Assembly (NCBI RefSeq): GCF_018129405.1
Contig: NZ_JAFCLP010000028.1
Location: forward strand, 1-64,000
Direction of reading: 5' to 3'
Source: Bradyrhizobium iriomotense
Lineage (GTDB): Bacteria > Pseudomonadota > Alphaproteobacteria > Rhizobiales > Xanthobacteraceae
DNA length: 64,000 nt
Shown piece by piece: positions 33,741 through 43,342 of the stretch. The notes beneath the pieces were generated by a model. The model saw only the letters and a list, made by a program, of their open reading frames with translations, searched no databases and was not told the origin of the DNA. Position 1 is the stretch's first letter, and every line of letters starts with the position of its first letter. Both the position numbers and the translations under genes were made by a program.

Positions 33741-34403
33741 ATGGCCGGCAAGGTGCTTTCAGTCCAACCGGCCATCGACGCGTCCGCGAAGCTCCATGAG
33801 ACCAGGCTCGGCGCCTACACCGAGGTCGGCGCACGCACCATCCTGCACGATGTCACGATGGGCGATTACTCCTATGTCGTGAACGACTCGCAGATCACCT
33901 ACACGACCATCGGAAAGTTCTGCTCGATCGCGGCGATGACGCGCATCAACCCCGGCAATCATCCGATGCAGCGCGCGACGCAGGCCCATTTCACCTATCG
34001 CTCCAGCGCCTATTTCGAAGGCGAGAGCGACGACACCGAGTTCTTCGACTGGCGCCGCCAGCATCACGTTCATATCGGCCACGATGTCTGGATCGGCCAT
34101 GGCGCGATCGTGCTGCCGGGCCGCAACATCGGCACCGGCGCGGTGATCGCAGCCGGCGCCATTGTCACCAAGGACGTGCCGGCCTACACGATCGTCGCCG
34201 GCAATCCGGCGCGGATCGTGCGGCGGCGGTTCTCGGAAGAGACCGCCGACCGGCTCGCAAGGCTCGCCTGGTGGGACTGGGATCACGACAAATTGCGTGA
34301 AGCCCTGCCCCATTTTCGCAAGCTCGGGATTGAAGATTTCCTCGCCACGTATGAAGCACGGGCAAGCTCCCCTCGCAGCAGCAAGAAAAGCGCAATCGCG
34401 TGA
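33741..34403 (+). CDS. Hexapeptide-repeat acyltransferase of phosphonate clusters
   Basis: A 220-aa left-handed beta-helix transferase: [33 protein letters not shown], then the xenobiotic-acetyltransferase-like [57 protein letters not shown] (by its parts). Position-specific relatives are a known C-P-lyase-linked transferase family, perhaps N-acetylating aminoalkylphosphonates as PhnO does. The start at 33741 is required because the Pho boxes end at 33693. It overlaps the following phnM copy by four bases. Confidence 0.88.
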   Translation: MAGKVLSVQPAIDASAKLHETRLGAYTEVGARTILHDVTMGDYSYVVNDSQITYTTIGKFCSIAAMTRINPGNHPMQRATQAHFTYRSSAYFEGESDDTEFFDWRRQHHVHIGHDVWIGHGAIVLPGRNIGTGAVIAAGAIVTKDVPAYTIVAGNPARIVRRRFSEETADRLARLAWWDWDHDKLREALPHFRKLGIEDFLATYEARASSPRSSKKSAIA

Positions 34404-35593
34404 CAGACATTTTCCTTGAAGGCGGCCGGGCCCTGATCGGCACCGAGATCGTCGAAACTTCGCTGAGCGTCTCTGGGATCGATATTGCCGAGATCGACGC
34501 CTCCCGCGGCCGCGCGCGACTCGCGATCGATGCGCGCAACCTGCTGGTCCTGCCCGGCATCGTCGACCTGCACGGCGATGCCTTCGAGCGGCAGATGATG
34601 CCCCGCGCCGGCGTCGACTTCCCGATCGACGTCGCGCTCGCCGACAGCGACCGCCAGGCGATCAGCAACGGCATTACCACGGTGTTTCACGCCACGACCT
34701 GTTCGTGGGAGCCGGGCCTGCGCAGCGCCGACAATGCGCGGAGATTGATGGAGGCGATCGAACGACAGCGTCCGCAATTCGCCGCCGACACCCGCTTCCA
34801 TTTGCGGCACGAAACCTACAATCTCGACGCCGAGAGCGAGATTAGCGAGTGGCTCAGCGAAGGCCGCGTCGACCTGTTCGCCTTCAACGACCACATGGAC
34901 GGGGTCGTTGCGGACATCTCCAATCCGCGCAAGCGCAACCGCATGGTCGAGCGCACCGGACTGTCGAGCGAGGCATTCGACCAGCTGGTCGAACGCGTGG
35001 TCTCGCGCAAGGCTGAGGTGCCGGATTCGGTCTCGCGGCTCGCCGCTGCCGCCCGCGCAGCCGGGGTGCGGATGCTCTCGCACGACGATGCGACCCCTGC
35101 GATGCGCCGGGAATTTCGCGAGATGGGCGCGATGATCGCAGAGTTTCCGATCAACGAGGAGACCGCGCGCGCCGCCGCTTCCGCCGGCGATGCCATCGTC
35201 TACGGCGCGCCGAACGTCGTGCGCGGCGGCAGCCATACCGGCTGGACCCGGGCATCCGACATGATCGCAAAAGGGCTCTGCTCGGTGCTGGCGTCGGACT
35301 ATTACTATCCCGCACAGCTGCTCGCTGCGTTCCGCCTCGCGGCCGACGGCGTGCTGCCGCTGGTAAAGGCCTGGGATCTGATTTCGGCCGGCCCCGCGCG
35401 CGCGACTGGCCTCTCCGATCGCGGCCAGCTCGCTCAAGGACGCCGCGCCGATATCCTGCTCGTCGACGACAGCGCGCCGTTGCGGCCGCGGCTCGTCGCA
35501 GTGATATCAGGCGGAAAGCTCGTGCATCTCACCGATGCGACGCGGCTGCTCAGCGCGGCGGCGACGCCGCGCGAGGCTGTCGTCGCGGCCTAA
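34400..35593 (+). CDS. phnM: PhnM-like diphosphatase (copy 2)
   Basis: A 397-aa amidohydrolase-superfamily PhnM paralogue with a GTG start overlapping the acyltransferase stop (GTGA). Metal-site segments: [23 protein letters not shown] near residue 54, [11 protein letters not shown] near 158, [15 protein letters not shown] near 226 and [12 protein letters not shown] near 298. It differs from copy 1 (385 aa) at the first motif (HGDAFER against HTDHLEAH) and carries a different following segment, so the two are old paralogues rather than a recent duplication. It may handle a different ribosyl-phosphonate triphosphate. Confidence 0.9.
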   Translation: MTDIFLEGGRALIGTEIVETSLSVSGIDIAEIDASRGRARLAIDARNLLVLPGIVDLHGDAFERQMMPRAGVDFPIDVALADSDRQAISNGITTVFHATTCSWEPGLRSADNARRLMEAIERQRPQFAADTRFHLRHETYNLDAESEISEWLSEGRVDLFAFNDHMDGVVADISNPRKRNRMVERTGLSSEAFDQLVERVVSRKAEVPDSVSRLAAAARAAGVRMLSHDDATPAMRREFREMGAMIAEFPINEETARAAASAGDAIVYGAPNVVRGGSHTGWTRASDMIAKGLCSVLASDYYYPAQLLAAFRLAADGVLPLVKAWDLISAGPARATGLSDRGQLAQGRRADILLVDDSAPLRPRLVAVISGGKLVHLTDATRLLSAAATPREAVVAA

Positions 35594-35611
35594 ATTGGTT
35601 ATGCTCGGGCG

Positions 35612-36310
35612 ATGACAGGTTTTCCCCGCTACGCGATCTATTTCGCCGCAGGCGCCGACAGCGCCCTCTCCCGCTTCGGCGCTGAACTGCTCGGCTACGA
35701 CGCCTATACTGGCGACGAGTTGCGGTTTCCGCAGCAAGCACTGCATGTCGCACCGGACTGGCGCGACGTCAGCGCCGATCCCCGCAAATACGGTTTTCAC
35801 GCCACGCTGAAGGCGCCCATGGCGCTGGCATCGGGCAAGACCGAAGCCGAGCTGATGGCCGCCTGCGCGGCCTTCGCCGGCCAGGCGCGGCCTCTTCCGG
35901 TGATCCGCCCCGTCGTCGATGCCATCAGCGGCTTCATCGCCGTCATTCCGGCCGAGCCGGTCGAAGCGCTTCAGGAACTCGCCGCCGATAGCGTCCGCGA
36001 TTTCGACGCCTTCCGTGCGCCGCTGACGGCGGAAGATCGCGCGCGGCGCAAGCCCGAAAAGCTCGGCGAGCGGCAGCGCGACTATCTCGACCGCTGGGGC
36101 TATCCTTACGTGATGGAAGAATTCCGCTTCCACATGACGCTGACAGGGCGGCTGGATGCGGAGCGCCGCGGGCCGATTCTGGGAATGCTGCGGGAGCGAT
36201 TTGGGGGACTGAAGCTCGATGCGCTGACCGTCGACCGCCTCGCGCTGTTCAAGCAGGATGATGCCAAGGCAAGATTCCGCATCATCGGCGAGTGGGCTTT
36301 GGCGCGGTAG
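35612..36310 (+). CDS. DUF1045 phosphonate-cluster protein (2H phosphoesterase-like)
   Basis: A 232-aa protein of the DUF1045 family found in C-P lyase clusters. It carries two H-x-T motifs, H63-A-T65 (YGFHATLKAP) and H174-M-T176 (FRFHMTLTGR), the signature of 2H phosphoesterases that open cyclic phosphates. C-P lyase yields a 5-phosphoribosyl 1,2-cyclic phosphate, usually opened by PhnP; no PhnP gene is present here, so this protein is a plausible replacement. It is third in the Pho-box-controlled operon, 18 bases after phnM copy 2. Confidence 0.88.
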   Translation: MTGFPRYAIYFAAGADSALSRFGAELLGYDAYTGDELRFPQQALHVAPDWRDVSADPRKYGFHATLKAPMALASGKTEAELMAACAAFAGQARPLPVIRPVVDAISGFIAVIPAEPVEALQELAADSVRDFDAFRAPLTAEDRARRKPEKLGERQRDYLDRWGYPYVMEEFRFHMTLTGRLDAERRGPILGMLRERFGGLKLDALTVDRLALFKQDDAKARFRIIGEWALAR

Positions 36311-36313
36311 ACC

Positions 36314-37009
36314 TCAGCGCCAGCTCGCAAGATTGAAGGCGAGCGCCACTGCGCCAACCAGAACGAGGCTGATCGCCCAGACTGCATCGAGATTGAACCA
36401 GCTTCGCGAGACGAACCTCAATCCCAGATGGCGGTAAACCAGCCACGCCAGACACCCGCCGGCGCCGACCATGGCGGCAACATGCACCAGGGACACCAGC
36501 ACCGCCATCCCGAGACTTGCCCTCATCAGCGCGCCCGCCGCCTCATGGCCGGCATCGAGCTCGAAAGCCTGACAGAGCCCGAGATAGATCGGCACGAGCA
36601 TCAGGGCGGCGCCGTGCGCAATGGCGACGGCAAATGACCAGAGCGCCAATTGCGTCGGCGGAATTCGTGCCAGCGCGCGCGGATGACGCCGGTCGATCAG
36701 CCGATAGACGCCAAAGCCGATGACGAGAAGGCTCGCGCTGATCTGGATCGGACGCTGCCACTCGGCCAGCACGAGCAGGAACGCGAATGGCAGCAGCACG
36801 AGGAGTGTTGCCAGGAGATGCCCGGCCGCCAGAGCCCACAATGCGCGGAAGAGCGCGCGTGGGCTCTTGTCCATGAGCCCGGCCGAAACGGCGAGCGGCC
36901 ATCCCATTCCCGGATTGACGCCGTGGTAAAGACCGCTCGCGACAAGCGCGAGCCACAGCCAGCCAAGGGCCGGGCTCGCATGCGTCCCATCTAGACCGAC
37001 GGGTAGCAA
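36314..37009 (-). CDS. Polytopic membrane protein downstream of SBP56 gene
   Basis: About 231 aa with six predicted membrane spans (about residues 15-33, 50-82, 88-107, 123-145, 163-187 and 207-226). It has the family-like motif GLYHGVNPGMGWPLAVSAGL and AIAHGAALMLVPIYLG, reminiscent of heavy-metal or sulfur exporter-type helical proteins. The assigned start is TTG at 37009 and overlaps the SBP56 stop by 19 bases; the true start is uncertain. The overlap suggests it works with the SBP56 protein. Confidence 0.7.
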   Translation of the reverse strand: MLPVGLDGTHASPALGWLWLALVASGLYHGVNPGMGWPLAVSAGLMDKSPRALFRALWALAAGHLLATLLVLLPFAFLLVLAEWQRPIQISASLLVIGFGVYRLIDRRHPRALARIPPTQLALWSFAVAIAHGAALMLVPIYLGLCQAFELDAGHEAAGALMRASLGMAVLVSLVHVAAMVGAGGCLAWLVYRHLGLRFVSRSWFNLDAVWAISLVLVGAVALAFNLASWR

Positions 37010-38391
37010 AAGGAGTCGGTCGAACAGTCGCCGCCTTCGAGCCTGATCTGGTGCGCACGATATCCGTCGGGGAAGCTCACAAAATAGTTCTTGTCGAGCT
37101 CGAGGCCGCCGTTGCGGCCGACATTGGCCATGACTTCCACACCCGGAACCCCGTCGGGATAGAACTGGTCGTCCCAGGTGGAATAGAGCGAATTGGTCCA
37201 GTACACGCGCCGGCCGTCGCGGCTGATCTCGACCATCTGCGGACCCGCCGCAAACGCCTTGCCGTTCGGATGGGGCGTGCGGCGCGCGATGCCTCCGATG
37301 TGGACGGAGCCCGCAAGCTTCGGCTTGCGCGGATCACTGACGTCGTACTGGCGCATTTCACCCGTGCCCCAGCACGAGACATAGAGAAACCGGTCGTCCA
37401 TCGACAGGTCGATGTCCGTCACCAGCGGCGGCACGGCGCCAAATCCCTGCAGCAGCGGCGGGAGCTTCTCCTTGGGCGCGGGTTCGGGAGGGATCGTCGC
37501 CGTCTTCTCGGCATGGAATTTTCCACCCTCGCGCCACCAGGTCCAGATCGATGCTTCGAGGTTGGTGGTGTCGACCACGACGCCGACGAAGCCGTACTCG
37601 CGAACCGGATCGTGCGCTGGCCGTACCTCCAGCGCCATCTGATGATTGGCGCCGAGGTCGATAGTCTGGACGTTGCGACGGGCGCGAAGGTCCCAGAAGT
37701 GGAGACGATGGCCGTATTTGTTCGACAGCAGATCTTCCGGGACGATCCCGTTCTCGAACTGCGGCGGCAACGCCCATTCGCTGGTCACCATGTAGTCGCG
37801 CGGCAGATTCCACCAGAAATCATAATGCAGTGCCTGCGGGCCGCGGTCGATCTCCCATCGTCCAAGGACCTCGAACGTCTCGCAATCCATGATGAAGACG
37901 CCTGGAGGCCCGTTGGTGCCGTCCTTGCCGCCGCCCCCCAGCGTGCTCACATAGATGCCGTCCGGCCCGCAATGGATGGTATGCGGCCGCGAGTAGCCGG
38001 TCTTCTTGAAGACCTCCTCCGGCTCGATGATCTTGTGGATCTTGGCTTTGGTCGGATCCGGCTTGGTATCGATGATGTAGATCCGCGACGAGCGCAGCCC
38101 GGGGATGATGAGATAGCGCCGCTCGATGAAGGCGTGTCCGGCGAGCGGCGACAAGGCGGAGGAGCAGGCATTCCAGCCGAAATGATGAAACTCGTCGCCC
38201 TTGTTGGGCATCGTCACGGTGTGAACGATCTGGCTATAGGTCGGCGATCCCGGCTTGACGTCGATGACCGCAAGAGCGTCCGGCTTCGAGAAATCCGGAC
38301 TGAGCAGCAAGGTGTAGGCAAAGTTCTCCGCAGGTGCTTCCATCGCAAGCTTGGGCGATGCGTGAAAGGTGGGATCCGGCCTCATCGTCAT
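36991..38391 (-). CDS. Selenium-binding protein SBP56 / methanethiol oxidase family
   Basis: A 466-aa beta-propeller protein. Seen: ENFAYTLLLSPDFSKPDALAVIDVKPGSPTY, EFHHFGWNACSSAL with the conserved Cys, RPHTIHCGPDGIYVSTLGG, and MVTSEWALPPQFENG. Bacterial members convert methanethiol to formaldehyde, sulfide and peroxide, using copper. No signal peptide is evident from the ATG at 38391, which AGGGAGG precedes. The accessory SenC/MauG genes often found with methanethiol oxidase are not adjacent. Confidence 0.9.
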   Translation of the reverse strand: MTMRPDPTFHASPKLAMEAPAENFAYTLLLSPDFSKPDALAVIDVKPGSPTYSQIVHTVTMPNKGDEFHHFGWNACSSALSPLAGHAFIERRYLIIPGLRSSRIYIIDTKPDPTKAKIHKIIEPEEVFKKTGYSRPHTIHCGPDGIYVSTLGGGGKDGTNGPPGVFIMDCETFEVLGRWEIDRGPQALHYDFWWNLPRDYMVTSEWALPPQFENGIVPEDLLSNKYGHRLHFWDLRARRNVQTIDLGANHQMALEVRPAHDPVREYGFVGVVVDTTNLEASIWTWWREGGKFHAEKTATIPPEPAPKEKLPPLLQGFGAVPPLVTDIDLSMDDRFLYVSCWGTGEMRQYDVSDPRKPKLAGSVHIGGIARRTPHPNGKAFAAGPQMVEISRDGRRVYWTNSLYSTWDDQFYPDGVPGVEVMANVGRNGGLELDKNYFVSFPDGYRAHQIRLEGGDCSTDSFCYPSV

Positions 38392-38612
38392 GGCACTGCC
38401 TCCCTGTTCTGTCGGTTCGTGCCAACCTGGCTCGGGATAACGGCATAATGAAGAGGTGTTACGCGATGTCTTGGGATTCTCCGCAGGGCCGGTTGGCGAG
38501 TGTACAATATGCCATCGCAGGGCTGCGGGAAACGGCCCGGACCGCGTTAATTCGACGCCTTGGGGCAAAATTGGGCTAACGAGATAAGGCGAGCGCGCAC
38601 CTCACATTCAGT
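38392..38612. other. Intergenic region upstream of the SBP56 gene
   Basis: Holds the presumed leftward promoter (CATTAT-type hexamers near 38447) but no clear paired -35, no palindrome and no gene that I can support. Confidence 0.4.
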
Positions 38613-38774
38613 GTCGTCCCGGCCTAGTGCGCAATTGCGCACGGGGGGCCGGGACCCATAACCCCAGGGAGAGGTTATGGAGTGAGCTGCCAACTCCGAG
38701 TCTTCGTCAAACTTCTCCCTGTGGTTATGGGTCCCGGATCTGCGCGCGCTTGGGGCGCGCTTGTCCGGGACGAC
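38613..38774. repeat. Long dispersed palindrome GTCGTCCCGG...CCGGGACGAC
   Basis: Outer arms GTCGTCCCGG/CCGGGACGAC, second pair GGGACCCATAACC/GGTTATGGGTCCC, and inner AGGGAGA/TCTCCCT. Related in design to 58621-58760. Confidence 0.9.
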
Positions 38775-38801
38775 AGTTGGGATATTCAGCGACGGCGGAG
38801 G

Positions 38802-39740
38802 CTACTTCCCCCACCGCAGCGCCAGCGCATCGCGCTCCTTGGCTAGCTCGAGCAACCCTGCCCGCGTCGCCGGATGCAGCGGTTGCAGCGGATGCCGCAC
38901 GGCCTCCGACTTGATCACGCCGCCGGCCTGCATCATCACCTTGCAGGCGATCAGGCCGCATTGGCGGTTCTCGTAGTTGATCAGCGGCAGCCAGCGTTCA
39001 TAGGCGGCTTTCGCCTTTTCCCGGTCGCCGGCGAAATAAGGATCGATAATCTGGCGGATGCCGTCGGGGTAGCCGCCGCCGGTCATGGCGCCGGTGGCGC
39101 CGGCGTCGAGATCGGCGAGCAGCGTGATCGCCTCCTCACCGTCCCAGGGTCCCTCGATGTCCTTGCCGCCGGCCTCGATCAGGCTGCGGAGCTTTGCAGC
39201 GGCGCCGGGAACCTCGATCTTGAAATAGCGGATGTTGGAGAATTCGCGCGCCAGCCGCGCCAGCAGCTCGACCGACAGCGGCGTGCCGGCGACGGGCGCA
39301 TCCTGGATCATGATGGGAATATTGATCGCGCCCGAGAGCACCTTGAAGAATTCGACGATGCCTTTCTCCGGGACCCGGAAGGTCGCGCCGTGATAGGGCG
39401 GCATCACCATCACCATAGCGGCGCCGGCGGCTTCGGCCTGCTTGCTGCGCGCGGCGCAGACGGCGGAGCTGAAATGGGTGGTGGTCACGATCACGGGAAC
39501 CCGGCCCGCGACATGGTCCAGCACCGCATGCATCACGGTTTCGCGCTCGGCATCGGTGAGCACGAACTGCTCGGAGAAGTTGGCGAGGATGCAGAGACCG
39601 TGCGAGCCGGCGTCGATCATGAAGTCGATGCATCGACGCTGGCCCTCGAGGTCGAGCTCGCCGCGCTCGTCGAAGATGGTGGGCGCGACCGGGAACACGC
39701 CGCGATAGGGGCGCTGGGCCTTGTGTGGGGTGACCGGCAT
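38802..39740 (-). CDS. Dihydrodipicolinate synthase-family lyase
   Basis: A 312-aa DapA-fold protein. Seen: YRGVFPVAPTIFDERGELDLEGQRRCIDFMIDAG, VMPPYHGATF, IMIQDAPVAGTPLSVELL and the Schiff-base lysine in IRYFKIEVPG. The canonical GTTGE motif is replaced by LANFSEQ, so it is not the lysine-biosynthetic DapA; related enzymes act on keto-sugar acids or hydroxy-oxo acids. Two starts are possible, 39752 and 39740; GGAGAG precedes the second. It stands alone. Confidence 0.88.
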   Translation of the reverse strand: MPVTPHKAQRPYRGVFPVAPTIFDERGELDLEGQRRCIDFMIDAGSHGLCILANFSEQFVLTDAERETVMHAVLDHVAGRVPVIVTTTHFSSAVCAARSKQAEAAGAAMVMVMPPYHGATFRVPEKGIVEFFKVLSGAINIPIMIQDAPVAGTPLSVELLARLAREFSNIRYFKIEVPGAAAKLRSLIEAGGKDIEGPWDGEEAITLLADLDAGATGAMTGGGYPDGIRQIIDPYFAGDREKAKAAYERWLPLINYENRQCGLIACKVMMQAGGVIKSEAVRHPLQPLHPATRAGLLELAKERDALALRWGK

Positions 39741-39864
39741 CGAACTCTCCATCCCTGATGTGTCTTACGTCTAAGGCCGCATACGGGGCGCGGCGGCACA
39801 CATGTACCCGCCACGCGGACCGGCGGCAATGCCTGCGCGACGTCAGGATGGAGGATGAGCGAAG

Positions 39865-41946
39865 TTACGCGGTCTTCACCGCACCGAGGAAGCCCTCGAC
39901 CGCGACGCGGAGACGGTCGGCATCGGCCGACATCTTCTTCACGGATTCCGACAGCACCGTGCCGGCATTACCGGTCTCCTGGTTGAGTCTCGCGACGCTG
40001 CCGATGGTATCGGTGACCTCGCGGGTACCTTGCGCGGCCTGCTGGAAGTTGCGCGAGATCTCGGTGGTGGCTGCGCGCTGCTGTTCCACGGCGGCGGCAA
40101 TCGCCGTCATCTTCTCGTCGATGCCGCTGATGGCGCCGCCGATGGAACGGATCGCGGTCACCGCCTGGCCGGTCGCACCCTGGATTTCCTCGACCTGGCG
40201 GGAGATCTCTTCGGTCGCCGTCGCCGTCTGCGCTGCGAGGCTCTTGACCTCGCCGGCGACCACGGCAAAGCCGCGGCCGGCCTCACCCGCGCGCGCAGCT
40301 TCGATCGTGGCGTTCAGCGCCAGCAGGTTGGTCTGGCCGGCGATGGCGTGGATCATCTTCACGACTTCGCTGATGCGGCTCGCGGTCTGGTCGAGGATCT
40401 CGACCGTCGCATTGGTCTGTTCGGCCTGCGCCACGGCCTCGCGGGCCTCGCGCGCGCTCGACTGCACCTGCGCGGAAATCTCGCCGACGGAGGCGGAGAG
40501 CTCCTCGGTCGCGGCCGCGATGGTCTCGAGATTGTTGGTGGCCTGCTCGGCCGCCGAGGACACCGACGCGGTCTGGCTGCTCGATTCCGCAACCAGCGAG
40601 CGCACGCCGGTTGCCGTCGTATCAAGCTCCTTCGTTGAGGCCGCAACACTGTGAATGATGGCCTGCACGGTGTCGTCGAAGCTGCGGCACGCCGCATCCA
40701 CCGTGCCGGAGCGGGCAAGCTGCAGCGCCTGCTGCGATTCGCGTTCCTGGCCGAGACGCTCGGCGGTCGCCGCGCTCTCTCGCAGGCTTTCGAGCGCTGC
40801 GGCCATGGTGCCGAACTCGTCGGGATACCGGGATTGCGGCACCGGCGTCGCGTAGTCACGCGCACCCATCCGGGCGATGGCGTCGAGAATGGCGCGCACC
40901 GGGCGCATCAGGCGGCTACGCACCACATAGACGCCGGCCAGGGTCACCGCCAGCGCCAGCAGGAACGCCAGCGATTGCACCACGAGATTGGTAAGGGCCT
41001 TGGCCTGGATCGTCTCCGCCCGCGCGATCGACTGGTCCAGGGCCTTGTTCGCGATGGCGACGATGGACGCGAACGGGGACTGGCACAGCGCATTCCATTC
41101 CGAGGCGGGCATCGCGGGCTTGCCGCTGCCGTCGAAATTCCTGGTGAGCTCGCCGATCTGCTTGAGCACGCCGTCGGTCTTGGCCCGCGCATCCTTCGCG
41201 GCGCCGACCATCTCCGCGGTCACCTCGGGCGCGGCCAGCAGCTCATCCATCCCGGTCCAGCCGGATGCGATGGAGCCGTTCCAGCTCGCAACGGTCTGCT
41301 TCTGGGCCTCGTCGAGCGGCTTGCTGGCATTGACGTTGGGACGCAGCGTCGAGCACTGGATGCCGTAGCGGTCGCGCACCTGCCAGGCGAGACGGCGGAC
41401 CTGGATCATGCGGGCGATGAAGGGGTCATCTATCCAGGCGCGGTTCGATACCGCAGTGGACGCCAGATTCGCGGTGTCGATCACCTTGGTGACGGCATCG
41501 TACCAGGCCGCGGTGCGCTCCATCTTGCGCTCGCCACGCGGCTGCTTGGCCTCGTCGTAGAACAGCTCGAATTTTGGCGCGGCCTCGCTCCAGCGTTGTT
41601 TCAGCGTGCTCGCGAGCTCGTCGCGGCGGGCGAATTCGACGGTGGAGATCGCTGCGACGATGGCATCATAACCGGCCTGCTCGGCTTTCTCGGCGGCGCC
41701 CAGCTTGGCACGCGCATCGTCCTCGCCGAGCAGCGCGCTCTGGGCGTCGCCGCGATTGTTGCGAAGCGCGAGGACGCCATGGAAGATCGCCTTGTCGGCG
41801 GCGGCAAGGCGGGCCGTATCCAGGCTGTCGCTATAGCGGCCGAAGGCGCCGACCATCTGGATCGTGGTGCTGGTCAGCGCACCGGCAGCCAGGAGCGCCA
41901 TCAGCACCAGGAGCAGCGTGCTTACCGATTTCTTAAAAATTGCCAT
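39865..41946 (-). CDS. Methyl-accepting chemotaxis protein
   Basis: A 693-aa transmembrane chemoreceptor. TM1 about residues 8-28, a periplasmic sensor of roughly 290 residues with helical character, TM2 about 325-347, a HAMP linker ([28 protein letters not shown]) and a cytoplasmic signalling domain whose tip is [24 protein letters not shown]. The ligand is unknown. No other chemotaxis gene is nearby. The start has little Shine-Dalgarno support. Confidence 0.93.
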   Translation of the reverse strand: MAIFKKSVSTLLLVLMALLAAGALTSTTIQMVGAFGRYSDSLDTARLAAADKAIFHGVLALRNNRGDAQSALLGEDDARAKLGAAEKAEQAGYDAIVAAISTVEFARRDELASTLKQRWSEAAPKFELFYDEAKQPRGERKMERTAAWYDAVTKVIDTANLASTAVSNRAWIDDPFIARMIQVRRLAWQVRDRYGIQCSTLRPNVNASKPLDEAQKQTVASWNGSIASGWTGMDELLAAPEVTAEMVGAAKDARAKTDGVLKQIGELTRNFDGSGKPAMPASEWNALCQSPFASIVAIANKALDQSIARAETIQAKALTNLVVQSLAFLLALAVTLAGVYVVRSRLMRPVRAILDAIARMGARDYATPVPQSRYPDEFGTMAAALESLRESAATAERLGQERESQQALQLARSGTVDAACRSFDDTVQAIIHSVAASTKELDTTATGVRSLVAESSSQTASVSSAAEQATNNLETIAAATEELSASVGEISAQVQSSAREAREAVAQAEQTNATVEILDQTASRISEVVKMIHAIAGQTNLLALNATIEAARAGEAGRGFAVVAGEVKSLAAQTATATEEISRQVEEIQGATGQAVTAIRSIGGAISGIDEKMTAIAAAVEQQRAATTEISRNFQQAAQGTREVTDTIGSVARLNQETGNAGTVLSESVKKMSADADRLRVAVEGFLGAVKTA

Positions 41947-42067
41947 GAGCCAGGGGGCCTATTCTTCAATAGCGGCCACCTTGCATCGCGACATGCCAAT
42001 GTTTCGTTAAGGTTGTAGTCAAATACCAGCTTTCCGGCCTGCCGCGCCTGCGCCAGGCCGGGGCTCG

Positions 42068-42838
42068 TTACGCGACCTTCGTGAAATCCGGGGGGCGCCG
42101 CTCGGCGAACGCCGTGAACGCCTCGCGCGCCTCGGCGGTGCGCAGGCGCCGCGCGAACTGCTCGCCTTCCGCCTGCATCTGCGCGACCAGCGCCTCGCCG
42201 TTGCGCATCAGCTTCTTGGTGGCGGTGAGCGCGCCGGCCGGCTGGCGGGCGAGCCGCTGTGCCAGCGAGAGTGCCTCGGCATCGAGCTTGTCGAGCGGCA
42301 CGACGCGGTTGGCGAGACCCCATTCCAGCGCGGCCTTGGCCGGCACCGTCTCGCCGAGTGCGAACATCTCATAGGCGCGCGCATAGCCGATGCGGGCCGG
42401 CATCAGCAGGCTGGAAGCGGCTTCCGGCACCAGCGCGAGGCTGACGAAGGGCGTCGACAATTGCGCGTTGTCGGCGAGCACGACGAGGTCGCAATGCAGC
42501 AGCATCGTGGTGCCGACGCCGACGGCGCGGCCCTGCACGGCGGCGACCAGCGGCCGGGTGCAGCGCGCCAGCGACTGGATGAAGCGGATGACGTTGCGGC
42601 TGCCTTCCGACTTGCCGGAGGCGACGGCCGCGAACTCGCCGACATCGTTGCCGGCGGTGAACATGTCGCCCTCGCCGCGGATCAGGATCACGCGGGCGGA
42701 TGGATCGAACTCGGCGGATTCGATGGTGTCGGCGAGCTTGCCGTACATCGCGTCCGTCAAAGCGTTCTTCTTGTCGGGGCGCGCCAGCGTGAGTGTGAGA
42801 ATTCCGCCGTTGTTCTCGATCCGGACATGCTCGGTCAT
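42068..42838 (-). CDS. Enoyl-CoA hydratase/isomerase-family (crotonase) protein
   Basis: A 256-aa crotonase. The oxyanion-hole regions are FTAGNDVGEFAA (about 60-71) and GRAVGVGTTMLLHCDLV (about 103-119). Only the second catalytic Glu is kept (E139 in LVPEAASS); the first acidic position of hydratases reads Thr here, a pattern more usual in isomerases. It is ten bases downstream of a MarR gene, so both form an operon probably induced by an acyl-CoA or aromatic ligand. Confidence 0.88.
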   Translation of the reverse strand: MTEHVRIENNGGILTLTLARPDKKNALTDAMYGKLADTIESAEFDPSARVILIRGEGDMFTAGNDVGEFAAVASGKSEGSRNVIRFIQSLARCTRPLVAAVQGRAVGVGTTMLLHCDLVVLADNAQLSTPFVSLALVPEAASSLLMPARIGYARAYEMFALGETVPAKAALEWGLANRVVPLDKLDAEALSLAQRLARQPAGALTATKKLMRNGEALVAQMQAEGEQFARRLRTAEAREAFTAFAERRPPDFTKVA

Positions 42839-42848
42839 TGCTCTCTCC

Positions 42849-43298
42849 TTAGTCCTCTTGGCCTCTTGGAAACTTGTCCTGAATGCTGGTCAGCCAGCGC
42901 GCGACGATGTCGATCTCCGCAGCTGTAAATCCGTCCGTCAGTGCCGCGTTGATTTTGGCCGCGTCGGTCTTCGCCTGCGCCAGCACGGTCCGTCCCTTCG
43001 GCGTCAGCCACACGCGAAAGGCGCGCCCGTCCTCGCGATCGGCCCTGCGCTCGACCAGCCTCGCCGCAGCACTGCGATCGACGAGCCCGGAAATCCCGGC
43101 CGGCCTCATGTCGAGCGCCGCGCCCGCCTCTCCCATTAGGACGCCGTCCTGCTTGCCGAGGATGAACAGCAGCCCGGCCTGCGCCGGCGTCACCTCGCTC
43201 GACGGCTGCGCCGCCATCCAGCGCTGCAAGCGGCGTTGCGCGACGGTCAACAAATAGATCAGCCGATGGTGCTTCGCTGCGGCCTCATTATTTCGCAT
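42849..43298 (-). CDS. MarR-family regulator (apparently leaderless)
   Basis: A 149-aa winged-helix regulator: TPAQAGLLFILGKQDGVLMGEAGAALDMRPAGISGLVDRSAAARLVERRADREDGRAFRVWLTPKGRTVL (by its parts), the MarR DNA-binding core. The ATG at 43298 is the centre of a perfect 18-base palindrome and coincides with the predicted transcription start, so the mRNA would have no leader. It probably represses itself and the following crotonase gene. Confidence 0.88.
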   Translation of the reverse strand: MRNNEAAAKHHRLIYLLTVAQRRLQRWMAAQPSSEVTPAQAGLLFILGKQDGVLMGEAGAALDMRPAGISGLVDRSAAARLVERRADREDGRAFRVWLTPKGRTVLAQAKTDAAKINAALTDGFTAAEIDIVARWLTSIQDKFPRGQED

Positions 43299-43306
43299 GC
43301 GAAATA
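43289..43306. promoter_or_regulatory. Perfect 18-bp palindrome over the marR start
   Basis: TATTTCGCATGCGAAATA is its own complement. It spans the -10 end, the predicted start site and the ATG, an ideal position for autorepression by a MarR dimer. Confidence 0.75.
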
Positions 43307-43333
43307 TATAGTCGGGCAGATCGGGATTGTCAA
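43305..43333 (-). promoter_or_regulatory. Near-consensus sigma-70-type promoter for marR-crotonase operon
   Basis: Minus strand TTGACA (43333-43328), 17-base spacer, TATATA (43310-43305). The predicted start, seven bases on, is the A of the marR ATG. Confidence 0.8.
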
Positions 43334-43342
43334 AGGGAGCCG

